Shown here piece by piece: positions 17,315 to 25,286 of a stretch of DNA of 64,000 nucleotides (positions are counted from its first letter, which is position 1; every line of letters begins with the position of its first letter). The translations under genes were made by a program, and so were the position numbers. Source of the DNA: Staphylococcus auricularis. GTDB lineage: Bacteria; Bacillota; Bacilli; Staphylococcales; Staphylococcaceae. The stretch spans positions 1 to 64,000 of the forward strand of contig NZ_LLER01000001.1 in NCBI RefSeq assembly GCF_001500315.1, given 5' to 3'. The notes under the pieces were generated by a model that did no database searches, was not told where the DNA came from, and was given only the letters and a program-made list of their open reading frames with translations.

Positions 17315-19069
17315 ATGAACACCAGTGAACATTGGATCAAATCTTTAATTGGATTTGGGAAAGACAGCCAATTTAAAATTATCTTATCTGTACTATTATC
17401 GATTATCAGCGTTTTTGCTGGGCTCGTGCCTTACTGGGCAGTTTATAAAATCATTATTTTAATGATAGAAGGTCCTAACACACTAGATCAAGTCCTTCCA
17501 TATATAGGTATTGCAGCGGGAGCCTACATCTTACAACTACTTAGCTTTGGAGGCTCAACGATGCTTTCTCATGTAACCGCTTACGATATTTTATCGACGA
17601 TTCGAAAGCAACTCGCACAGAAATTGATGCGATTGCCACTCGGCGTTGTAGAATCTAAGAAAATTGGTGAACTGAAAAGCATCTTTGTCGATAAAGTTGA
17701 AACGATCGAATTGCCTTTAGCCCATATGATTCCCGAATTGATTGGGAATTTGCTGCTGTCGATTGCAATCTTCTGTTACATCGTCGTGATTGATTGGCGG
17801 ATGGCTTGTGCGATGCTCATCACTGTACCGATTGCGTTTTTCGCTTTTAAAAGGTTGATGTCAGGCTTTAATGAGACGTATGAAACGCAAATGGCATCTA
17901 ACAATTATATGAATAGTGCCATCGTCGAATATATTGAAGGGATCGAAGTCATTAAAACCTTTAACCAATCACAAAATTCGTATCAAAAGTATAAAGATGC
18001 CGTTAATAACTACAAAGCGCATACGCTCAGTTGGTTCGAAAAGACATGGGGCTACATGAACTTAGGTGCTAGTGTTTTACCATCTACTTTTTTAGGCGTG
18101 CTACCGGTGGGGATGTATCTCGTTTCAATCCAACAACTTAGCTATGCGCAGTTCTTTCTGTGCTTGGTATTGTCTTTAGGCGTGGTCGCCCCAATCAAGA
18201 ACTTTACAAACTATGTGAACCAGTTGAAGTCGATTCAATATGCGATTACGGAAGTACGAGATGTATTAGATTTAGATGAATTAGCAGTGACGGACCAGTT
18301 TAAAACGCCACAAAATCATGATATTCGGTTTAATGATGTCGGATTCTCTTATAGTGGAGATAAGGATGATCTCGTTTTTGATCATTTGTCCTTTTCTATT
18401 CCCCAACAGACATTTACCGCTATCGTAGGTGCGTCAGGAAGTGGGAAGTCAACGATTGCGAAGTTACTGGCACGGTTCTGGGATGTGGCATCAGGAGCAA
18501 TTACCATTGGTGGCGTCAATATCAAAGAACTTGATCCGAAACAGTTAAATGATTTCGTTGGCTTTGTGGGACAAGATAATTTCTTGCTTAATCTTACATT
18601 TAAAGAAAATATTAAACTTGGGAATCCAGAAGCGACAGACGAAGAAGTGGTAGAAGCGGCGAAACTCGCGCAATGCCATACCTTTATTGAAAAATTGCCT
18701 GAAGGTTATGACACATTGGTCGGTACTGTTGGCGATAAACTTTCCGGCGGGGAAAAGCAACGTGTGACGATAGCGAGGATGATTTTGAAAGACGCACCGA
18801 TTATTGTATTGGATGAAGCGACTGCATATGTGGATCCAGATAATGAACAAAAGATTCAAGGCGCTTTGAATGCACTCACGCAAAATAAAACACTCATCGT
18901 CATCGCACATCGACTCTCTACAATTAAAGAAGCAGACCAAATTATTGTGTTGGGCGAGCAACATATTGTTGAGAAAGGCGATCACCAAACGCTTTTAGAT
19001 AAGAAAGGAACGTATCACCATATGTGGCAAATGCATGTAGGTGCTAAAGATTGGGGCGTGTCTTCATAA
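17315..19069 (+). CDS. ABC half-transporter, first of pair 2
   Basis: A 584-residue membrane-ATPase fusion, six membrane segments then Walker A GASGSGKST, signature LSGGEKQR, Walker B IIVLDEATAYVD and IAHRLST. It is a paralogue of the 9036-10817 protein: both have the LPLG block followed by G(K/E)L(R/K) and a pattern of acidic residues before a conserved P-E/D-(L/M) segment. It also shares the altered D-loop (YVDPDNE). It begins 28 bases after the ECF ATPase, so it is probably in the same transcript. Confidence 0.85.
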   Translation: MNTSEHWIKSLIGFGKDSQFKIILSVLLSIISVFAGLVPYWAVYKIIILMIEGPNTLDQVLPYIGIAAGAYILQLLSFGGSTMLSHVTAYDILSTIRKQLAQKLMRLPLGVVESKKIGELKSIFVDKVETIELPLAHMIPELIGNLLLSIAIFCYIVVIDWRMACAMLITVPIAFFAFKRLMSGFNETYETQMASNNYMNSAIVEYIEGIEVIKTFNQSQNSYQKYKDAVNNYKAHTLSWFEKTWGYMNLGASVLPSTFLGVLPVGMYLVSIQQLSYAQFFLCLVLSLGVVAPIKNFTNYVNQLKSIQYAITEVRDVLDLDELAVTDQFKTPQNHDIRFNDVGFSYSGDKDDLVFDHLSFSIPQQTFTAIVGASGSGKSTIAKLLARFWDVASGAITIGGVNIKELDPKQLNDFVGFVGQDNFLLNLTFKENIKLGNPEATDEEVVEAAKLAQCHTFIEKLPEGYDTLVGTVGDKLSGGEKQRVTIARMILKDAPIIVLDEATAYVDPDNEQKIQGALNALTQNKTLIVIAHRLSTIKEADQIIVLGEQHIVEKGDHQTLLDKKGTYHHMWQMHVGAKDWGVSS

Positions 19070-19101
19070 TATGAAAGATGTAAGAAGGGAGGAAGTGACT
19101 T

Positions 19102-20835
19102 ATGTTTCACATCACATTTAAAATATTGAAATGGGCATCCCCCTATAAAACGAGACTTATCTTAGGCTTTCTCATGTCGTTTATTAATTCGTTATTTATT
19201 GCGTTACCGATTTTCCTAGCAGCGCAAGTATTTAATCGTATATTATCGGATCAACCGATTCAGTTGTATGAAGTATTCAGCGTTTTTGGCATCATGGTTT
19301 TATTAGTATTAGCGCGATTTGTCACGGCTTATATGAAAAATAAACTCCAGGAAAGCATCGCATATGAAATGAGTGCCACAGAACGGTTAAATATTGGAGA
19401 AAAGCTAAAGAGTGTGCGGTTAGGCTATTTTGATGATCATCATACCAATGAATTAACGACGATGGTCACGACAGATTTAACATTTCTAGAAAATTTCGCG
19501 ATGAAGATGATTGATATTGTTATTAATGGTTACATTCTCATCACGGTACTGATACTATCGCTATTCGTTGTATCATGGGAAATCGCACTGTTGGCACTTA
19601 TCGGAGTGATACTGTCTCTCTTGAGTCTTCATTTATTAGAAAAGCAAAGCCATCGCAACGCACCACAATATCACCAAGTTCAAGGTCAACTTGTAGAGAA
19701 AGTGTTAGAAGTGGTGAGAGGTATCCAGGTGATTAAAACGTTTGCGAAAGAAAATACGAGTTTGAAGAGTTTTAACCATGCAGTAGATGAGAGTAAACGC
19801 CAAAACACAAAGATTGAGTTACAGTACACGCCGTTTAATCTGTTACATTTATTGAGTTTGAAATTGGTTTCTGTGTTGATTGTACTCGTGGCTTGTATCT
19901 TATTTATGAATCAAAGTATGGATCTACCGACGCTCATTATGGTCGCAATCTTTTCATTTGTTATCTTTGATAGCGTAGAGCACGTGAATAGTGCTGCGCA
20001 TGTGCTAGAAATGATCGATACCACACTCGATGATATTGAGGAAATCAAGGCTGCGCCACTTTTAGATGAAAGCGGTAAAGAAATGGTGCTTGAAAATGAT
20101 TCGATTGCATTCGAAAATGTGAGCTTTTCGTACGGTGACCAGCAAGTCATTCATAACGTGACATTTGATATTCCAGAACGGACGTCGACTGCCATTATTG
20201 GTCCTTCAGGAAGCGGAAAATCTACATTGTGTCATTTGCTGATGCGATTCTATGATGTCGATCAAGGTAATATACGTATCGGTGGCGTGGATATTCGTGA
20301 AATGAAACTCAGCACATTGATGTCTCAAATCAGTGCAGTGTTTCAAAAAGTCTATCTATTCAATGATACGATTGAGCATAATATCCTTTATGGTAAACCC
20401 GATGCGACGAAAGAAGAAGTGATTGAAGCTGCGAAACAAGCGTGTTGTCATGATTTTATCATGGCATTACCGCATGGTTATCAAACGATGGTGAATGAAA
20501 AGGGCACAAATTTATCAGGTGGCGAAAAGCAACGGATTTCGATTGCGCGTGCGATTTTGAAAGATGCACCGATCATTATTTTAGATGAAGCGACTGCGAG
20601 CATTGACCCTGAAAATGAGCACCTGATTCAAAATGCGATTGATGAATTAAGTAAAGGGAAAACGGTCATAACAATTGCCCATAAGATTGGTACCATTAAG
20701 AATGCCAATCAAATTATTGTGTTGGATGAAGGTGAGATCATTCAAAAAGGGGATCACGATACATTGATTCAACAACCTGGGAAATACAGAGATTTCATTC
20801 ATATACGTCATCAATCAGAAGGCTGGAGATTGTAA
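19102..20835 (+). CDS. ABC half-transporter, second of pair 2
   Basis: The 577-residue partner, with six membrane segments and a canonical ATPase domain (GPSGSGKST, LSGGEKQR, IIILDEATASID, IAHKIGT). ATG at 19102 follows GGGAGGAAG. It is most like the second member of pair 1, so the locus holds two related heterodimers flanking an ECF transporter. Pairs of this type beside a Trep_Strep ECF system occur in siderophore-linked loci of other Firmicutes, which supports a metallophore role without proving it. Confidence 0.85.
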   Translation: MFHITFKILKWASPYKTRLILGFLMSFINSLFIALPIFLAAQVFNRILSDQPIQLYEVFSVFGIMVLLVLARFVTAYMKNKLQESIAYEMSATERLNIGEKLKSVRLGYFDDHHTNELTTMVTTDLTFLENFAMKMIDIVINGYILITVLILSLFVVSWEIALLALIGVILSLLSLHLLEKQSHRNAPQYHQVQGQLVEKVLEVVRGIQVIKTFAKENTSLKSFNHAVDESKRQNTKIELQYTPFNLLHLLSLKLVSVLIVLVACILFMNQSMDLPTLIMVAIFSFVIFDSVEHVNSAAHVLEMIDTTLDDIEEIKAAPLLDESGKEMVLENDSIAFENVSFSYGDQQVIHNVTFDIPERTSTAIIGPSGSGKSTLCHLLMRFYDVDQGNIRIGGVDIREMKLSTLMSQISAVFQKVYLFNDTIEHNILYGKPDATKEEVIEAAKQACCHDFIMALPHGYQTMVNEKGTNLSGGEKQRISIARAILKDAPIIILDEATASIDPENEHLIQNAIDELSKGKTVITIAHKIGTIKNANQIIVLDEGEIIQKGDHDTLIQQPGKYRDFIHIRHQSEGWRL

Positions 20836-20861
20836 CTGTAATAGTAATCAAAATCTATCAA

Positions 20862-20892
20862 ACCCACCGTGAATTTAGAGGACACGGTGGGT
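20862..20892. terminator. Terminator between converging units
   Basis: A 10-bp perfect stem, ACCCACCGTG (20862-20871) with CACGGTGGGT (20883-20892). The T tract is weak on both sides, so it may be shared by the ABC operon and the minus-strand DUF3278 gene. Confidence 0.7.
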
Positions 20893-20898
20893 CTAACA

Positions 20899-21402
20899 TT
20901 ATTGTTCTATTTTAATTTTGCTTTTACCGAGGAAGTAAATTAATACGCCAAAAAAGATGCCGCCAATAAGCCATCCGAAGATGTCCAAATTAGCTAAGAT
21001 AACATGCGTTTGGCCTATAAATTGTAAAAATATGTTTAATAAAAAGGCAAGTCCTACGAAAAGAATTGAAGCAATTACAGATTGTAGTTTTAATTTTTTA
21101 AGCATGACTTTATATTCTGTTTTAGAATAAACCACTTCTTTATCGACACCTGCATTTTTGAGTGAAAACATTATGGCTAAAGATTCAATCAACACGAGTA
21201 CAAGGAATAAGAACGTGCCCGTAGAGAATGTATGCTTATAAGCATCAAAAACAAAACTAATCAACGTAAGTAATAATATGAGCCAATAGGAAGCTAAAAA
21301 AAGTGTAGCCAATTTGGAATTCATGATTTGTTCTTCTCTTTCATCTCTGTCTGCAACTATCCCTAAAGTAATTTTTTTCCATGATTGTTTAAATTTATCC
21401 AT
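20899..21402 (-). CDS. DUF3278 family membrane protein
   Basis: A 167-residue protein with four hydrophobic segments in two pairs, starting at ATG 21402 (MDKFKQSW) with AAGGAG directly upstream. Basic N and C termini suggest both ends are cytoplasmic. DUF3278 proteins are regularly encoded next to a small XRE-type regulator, exactly as here, and the function is unknown. The ribosome site lies in the last codons of the regulator, so the two are translated together. Confidence 0.8.
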   Translation of the reverse strand: MDKFKQSWKKITLGIVADRDEREEQIMNSKLATLFLASYWLILLLTLISFVFDAYKHTFSTGTFLFLVLVLIESLAIMFSLKNAGVDKEVVYSKTEYKVMLKKLKLQSVIASILFVGLAFLLNIFLQFIGQTHVILANLDIFGWLIGGIFFGVLIYFLGKSKIKIEQ

Positions 21403-21407
21403 ATGAA

Positions 21408-21596
21408 TTACTCCTTCCAAAAGATATCATTCAAAGTTACATCTAAAGCCAAACAAATATTGATACACAAATTCAAAGAGGGATTATATTTGTTGTTTTC
21501 AATCATGTTGATGGTTTGTCTTGAAACATTTACTTTTTTTGCTAATTCCAACTGTGAGATTTGTTTACTTTTTCGGTATTCTGATAAACGGTTCAT
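21408..21596 (-). CDS. XRE-family transcriptional regulator
   Basis: A 62-residue protein that is little more than one helix-turn-helix (SQLELAKKVNVSRQTINMIE). I use ATG 21596 (MNRLSEYRKS), preceded by GAGGTGG; the longer frame to 21710 runs through the promoter. It probably controls its own unit with the DUF3278 gene: a strong promoter and symmetrical sequence lie just upstream. Confidence 0.88.
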   Translation of the reverse strand: MNRLSEYRKSKQISQLELAKKVNVSRQTINMIENNKYNPSLNLCINICLALDVTLNDIFWKE

Positions 21597-21635
21597 GTGA
21601 TCCCACCTCGAAAGTGTCTTATATATTTTACATTT

Positions 21636-21676
21636 ATCATAAGGTATCTTTTCACTAATGTCAAATATACATGACA
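21636..21676 (-). promoter_or_regulatory. Promoter and likely operator of XRE-DUF3278
   Basis: On the minus strand TTGACA (21659-21664) and TATGAT (21636-21641) are 17 bases apart. The -35 overlaps the palindrome TGTCA-N8-TGACA (21659-21676), and a related AAGTGTC lies near the start at 21612-21618. Auto-repression by the XRE protein is inferred. Confidence 0.65.
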
Positions 21677-21852
21677 CTTCTATTTTAAATTTAGTAAAAT
21701 GAGTGCTCACAAATCATTTTTAGACCAAACAAAAAGTAGATTTTTATTCGGGAAGTGTTGCGGTTTCACATTAATGGCTCTTCTCACATGTAAGACAGAT
21801 TATTATCAATTAAAATGACTGATTTTTCCAAAAATTAGATCTTTTAAAATCT

Positions 21853-21879
21853 GTAATTAAAAGTTAATGTGCAGGGTAT
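21853..21879 (+). promoter_or_regulatory. Possible sigma-B promoter of the stress-protein gene
   Basis: GGGTAT at 21874-21879 matches the sigma-B -10. The best -35, GTAATT at 21853-21858, is a poor match with a 15-base spacer. The product belongs to a stress-induced family, so sigma-B control is plausible but not shown. Confidence 0.4.
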
Positions 21880-21913
21880 AACAAAATGTAACCCAATTTA
21901 AGGAGGTATTATC

Positions 21914-22246
21914 ATGAGTACAGTAGTAAGAGAATATACAAATGACGAAAAATTACAAGAAATTATTGAAAAATTAGTAGACAATGGTATCAGTAACGAA
22001 GATATTTTTGTATTATCTCACGATGATGACAGAACAACTCGTATCGTAAATAATACTGGCATCAATCATATTAACTACAATAAATATGATTTAGGTGAAT
22101 CATTCGACAAAAAAGGTGACGAATTAAGAGAAAAATTTCAAGAAGTTGGATTAACAGAAGATCAAGCTAGCGAATACGAAGCAGACATGGACGAAGGTAA
22201 AGTATTCCTACTTGTTAAAGATGAAAAAGCTGAAGAATATTTATAA
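21914..22246 (+). CDS. General stress protein, YflT domain
   Basis: A 110-residue acidic protein matching the YflT / GSP17M-type heat- and general-stress family: VREYTNDEKLQEIIEKL, then ISNEDIFVLSHDDDRT, ending in a VFLLVKDEKA strand. Family members are small cytoplasmic proteins induced by stress; no reaction is known. AAGGAGG precedes ATG 21914. It is a single-gene unit with its own terminator. Confidence 0.85.
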   Translation: MSTVVREYTNDEKLQEIIEKLVDNGISNEDIFVLSHDDDRTTRIVNNTGINHINYNKYDLGESFDKKGDELREKFQEVGLTEDQASEYEADMDEGKVFLLVKDEKAEEYL

Positions 22247-22296
22247 TTTCAGCTTAAAATAATAAAATTTCCTTTCGGCTTCATTTCCTTACCTCG

Positions 22297-22327
22297 CCAT
22301 CAAGGTGTTTACCTTGATGGTTTTTTT
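22297..22327 (+). terminator. Terminator after the stress protein
   Basis: CCATCAAGGT (22297-22306) pairs with ACCTTGATGG (22311-22320), followed by T7. Confidence 0.92.
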
Positions 22328-22467
22328 GTTTGTCTAAAATGAACAGAGTATGACCCGGGAAATATTTTGATTCAATTTGCCTGAAATTAAATTAAGCAGA
22401 AGAATTCTTTTTTATAATGGTCATTTATTGTAGAATGTTAATAAACGATTATAGAGGAGGTGTCGAC

Positions 22468-22590
22468 ATGTTTCTTATAGCTTTTTGTTGCAGATTTTTA
22501 CAAATCATTCGCAACAAATTTGCCGCATTAATTTCAAAATTGGTGGAGTCTGTCTTTTTTGAGATTAATCAACGGTCTATAAGGAACTGA
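22468..22590 (+). CDS. Leader peptide upstream of ABC-F gene, 40 aa
   Basis: ATG 22468 follows a strong GAGGAGGTG ribosome site and opens a 40-codon frame that ends TGA 22590, 43 bases before the ABC-F start. The peptide begins MFLIAFCCRFLQII: hydrophobic and cysteine-rich, then polar. Leader peptides in this position control antibiotic-resistance ABC-F and erm genes by ribosome stalling. The RNA can fold in two exclusive ways (next entry), which supports a regulatory job rather than a separate protein function. Confidence 0.72.
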   Translation: MFLIAFCCRFLQIIRNKFAALISKLVESVFFEINQRSIRN

Positions 22591-22629
22591 CACCTTTCGT
22601 TTGCTTCCTTATAGGCGCTATGGAGGAAG
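22472..22629 (+). promoter_or_regulatory. Translational attenuator of the ABC-F gene
   Basis: Four segments can pair in two exclusive ways. Segment 1 is CTTATAG (22474-22480, leader codons 3-5). Segment 2 is CTATAAGGAA (22577-22586, leader end). Segment 3 is CTTCCTTATAG (22604-22614). Segment 4 is CTAT plus AGGAAG (22618-22629), which contains the ABC-F ribosome site. 1:2 (7 bp) with 3:4 hides the site; 2:3 (10 perfect bp) frees it. A ribosome stalled early on the leader would block segment 1 and favour 2:3. One that finishes the leader would cover segment 2 and favour 3:4. No T tract follows, so control is probably translational, like ermC. Seen: the pairings. Inferred: the mechanism and an antibiotic signal. 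Confidence 0.7.
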
Positions 22630-22633
22630 TAAA

Positions 22634-24250
22634 ATGAATATATTAAATGGCTCGAACATTTCTAAACGATATTTAGAAGATATTTTGTTTGATCATATTA
22701 AAATCACCTTAAATGCAGGAGACAAAATCGGTTTAGCCGGTAGAAACGGTGAAGGTAAAACGACATTATTGAGACTTTTAGCCGGCATAGAACAACCCAC
22801 TTCAGGTGATTTAAGTTGGAAGAAAAATATAGCAATCGGCTTTTTAGATCAAACACCGCAATATGAAGCGCACGCCAAAGTTTATCAATGTTTAAAATCC
22901 GTTTTCCATTCGTTAAATGAAGTCGCTGATCAGCTTGAAACGATTGAAAAAGAGATGAGCGCATCACCGGATGACATTGAACGGTTAATGACACGATATG
23001 GCGAATTGCAGCTTTATTTTGAGAAAAATGGTGGATATGAAATAGAAGCTCAAATACGCAAGGTCGCAAGTGGATTAAATATATCGCACTTACTTGATTC
23101 AGAATGGGGAACGCTTTCTGGCGGCGAGCGTACGAAGGTAGGTATTGCACAAATACTCATTCAATCTACAGATTTATTGATTCTTGATGAACCGACGAAT
23201 CATCTTGATATCAAAGCAATCGAGTGGCTCACTCAGTATATCGCCAATTATGAGGGCGCAGTCGTGATTGTCTCACATGATCGATACTTTTTAGACGAAA
23301 CGGTCAATCAAATTATGGAAATTGATCAACAAAATTTACATGTCTACGAAGGCAATTACTCACACTTTGTAGAAGAAAGAGAAAAAAGAGTATTAGCTGA
23401 ATTTGAAGCTTACCAAAACCAACAAAAGAAAATTAAAAAGATGAAAGAATCGATTAAGCAATTGAGAATTTGGGCGGGCCAAGCGAAGCCACCCAATGCG
23501 GCGATGTATAAGCGTGCGAAAAGCATGGAGAAAGCTTTAAATCGGATTCAACGACTAGAAAAGCCAGTGTTTGAACCGAAAAATATGAATATTGAGCTTA
23601 AAGAAGGGAAACGCGTTTCTAACAAAGTTGTAGAAATGACGCACGTTGCGAAGTGCTATGATGACTTCTTATATGACGACGTGAACATGTTAGTGCGTAG
23701 AGGCGAGCATGTGGCGATTATCGGAGACAATGGTGCTGGTAAATCTACATTACTGAAAATGATATTAGGTAACGTTCATCCGGATGAGGGAACCGTTTAT
23801 ACTGCGGCCAATTTAAAAATTGGTTATCTTTCGCAACATGAATTCGAAGATGAAAATGATGATACGGTCTTGAACATTTTTAGAGAAAGAGTCAATGTGA
23901 CTGAAGGTAAAGCACGTCATTTACTTGCGAATTTTATGTTTTATGGAAAAGATGTATTTAAAAAAGTGAAAGATTTAAGTGGCGGAGAAAAAGTGAGATT
24001 AAGATGGGCGCAAATCGTCAATAGCGACTACAATTTGCTAGTGTTGGATGAACCGACGAACCACTTAGACATCGATTCTAAAGAAACGATAGAAGATGCA
24101 TTGCTTGATTACGATGGAACAATCATCACCGTCTCTCATGACAGATACTTCTTAAATAAGCTGTTTAATACAACATATTTGTTGAAAGATCAAAAACTAG
24201 AAAAATTTGAAGGCAACTACGAATATGTTAAAAGCAAAAATGCACTGTGA
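22634..24250 (+). CDS. ABC-F protein, probable ribosomal protection (antibiotic resistance) type
   Basis: A 538-residue soluble protein with two ABC ATPase domains and no membrane segments. Domain 1: GRNGEGKTT, LSGGERTK, LLILDEPTNHLD, SHDRYFL. Domain 2: GDNGAGKST, LSGGEKVR, LLVLDEPTNHLD, SHDRYFL. The inter-domain linker (IKKMKESIKQLRIWAGQAKP, then a basic, helical RAKSMEKALNRIQRL) resembles the extended linkers of resistance ABC-F proteins that reach the peptidyl-transferase centre. ATG 22634 follows GGAGGAAG; the upstream frame from 22601 lies in the attenuator. The leader peptide favours an inducible antibiotic-resistance role (lincosamide, streptogramin A or pleuromutilin are the common drugs). 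A translation-factor-like housekeeping ABC-F is the alternative. Confidence 0.85.
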   Translation: MNILNGSNISKRYLEDILFDHIKITLNAGDKIGLAGRNGEGKTTLLRLLAGIEQPTSGDLSWKKNIAIGFLDQTPQYEAHAKVYQCLKSVFHSLNEVADQLETIEKEMSASPDDIERLMTRYGELQLYFEKNGGYEIEAQIRKVASGLNISHLLDSEWGTLSGGERTKVGIAQILIQSTDLLILDEPTNHLDIKAIEWLTQYIANYEGAVVIVSHDRYFLDETVNQIMEIDQQNLHVYEGNYSHFVEEREKRVLAEFEAYQNQQKKIKKMKESIKQLRIWAGQAKPPNAAMYKRAKSMEKALNRIQRLEKPVFEPKNMNIELKEGKRVSNKVVEMTHVAKCYDDFLYDDVNMLVRRGEHVAIIGDNGAGKSTLLKMILGNVHPDEGTVYTAANLKIGYLSQHEFEDENDDTVLNIFRERVNVTEGKARHLLANFMFYGKDVFKKVKDLSGGEKVRLRWAQIVNSDYNLLVLDEPTNHLDIDSKETIEDALLDYDGTIITVSHDRYFLNKLFNTTYLLKDQKLEKFEGNYEYVKSKNAL

Positions 24251-24277
24251 GCTGAGCAGTTATAAATAAATCGCTTG

Positions 24278-24318
24278 CACCTACTTTTATCCATCAGGAT
24301 AGAAGTAGGTGGTTTTTT
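24278..24318 (+). terminator. Terminator after the ABC-F gene
   Basis: CACCTACTT (24278-24286) pairs with AAGTAGGTG (24303-24311), then a T run; it overlaps the stop of the converging GNAT gene. Confidence 0.88.
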
Positions 24319-24817
24319 ATAAGTATAAGTACATTAAATCTTCATCATAAAATTGATCGTTGTAGTAAATAGCACTAGGTTCAACGCCGTAACTTTGAAA
24401 ACCAAATGTTTCATATAATTTTTTAGCTTTAGTGTTTTTTGAACCTACCATAAGTTGCAACATTATTAATCCTTCCATTTGTTTTGCTTTTTCTAATGTA
24501 AATTGGAGTACTTTTTTAGCAATACCTCTTTTTCTGTATTCGGAATCACAATACATCGCAGTCAAAATTGCTTTGTGTCTCATCTTTAAACCGGTAAATC
24601 TCTTGAATTTAATAGTGCAAATGAGTTTGTTTTCTACAAAAGCTCCGACAACAAAACTAGATTTTTTTGGAATTAATTGTTTCTTAAAATCTTCTAAATT
24701 TAAAGTGATTTCATCTTCATAAGAAGCTCCAAAAGCTAAAGGATCAGTTTGAAGCCCTTTAAGACGTAGTTGTCTATAAGCTTCAGCATCTTTTTCATTT
24801 AAAATTAAAATATCCAT
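24317..24817 (-). CDS. GNAT-family N-acetyltransferase
   Basis: A 166-residue GNAT protein. The acetyl-CoA pyrophosphate loop is seen as SEYRKRGIAKKVLQ, followed by a beta strand (MLQLMVGSKNT) and the NTKAKKLYETFGFQ motif typical of the C-terminal half. The fold suggests acetylation of a small amine or protein N terminus; the substrate cannot be told. ATG 24817 has GAGAGG nine bases upstream. It stands alone, converging on the ABC-F gene. Confidence 0.88.
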   Translation of the reverse strand: MDILILNEKDAEAYRQLRLKGLQTDPLAFGASYEDEITLNLEDFKKQLIPKKSSFVVGAFVENKLICTIKFKRFTGLKMRHKAILTAMYCDSEYRKRGIAKKVLQFTLEKAKQMEGLIMLQLMVGSKNTKAKKLYETFGFQSYGVEPSAIYYNDQFYDEDLMYLYL

Positions 24818-25286
24818 TCATGCCTCTCCTATTCCAATTAAATTTTTATTACTTAAGTTATCTTATATAATAAACTAAAAAGAGAGTGAAAGTTAGAAGG
24901 ATATTGAATAAAGTGTGGAAAATAACTTTCATTGATTTTGCTTAATGTTCTTCTTCAAAAAAGAACAAATCACTTAACGCTACTTCTAATACTTAAGCTA
25001 ATTTTAAGTAGTGAGAGATAGACAGATTGGTTAAAATCACAAATCGATCATACATCTCAAAAATAAACAACGCATTTCTTAATGAATTTCATCGTTAAAG
25101 CATGCATCAAACAAATTTTTGCTACGGAAATAAAAATAATTAAAATGTATTAAAGTTGGCTGACTAATATTCTATAAAAATAGCCAATTATTATAAAAAT
25201 TATGCTATGATATAAGATGTAATTAATGGTTATTCATTTTTATTGTTTTGGGAAATTTTTAATTTACATAAGAGGGGATAATTAAA
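24818..25286. other. Gene-free stretch upstream of fmhA-like gene
   Basis: About 470 very AT-rich bases. I see a likely extended -10 (TATGATATAAG, about 25206-25216), an inverted repeat TTGGCT...AGCCAA near 25155-25190, and a small TTC/GAA dyad near 24950-24970. No open frame has a ribosome site. Confidence 0.5.
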
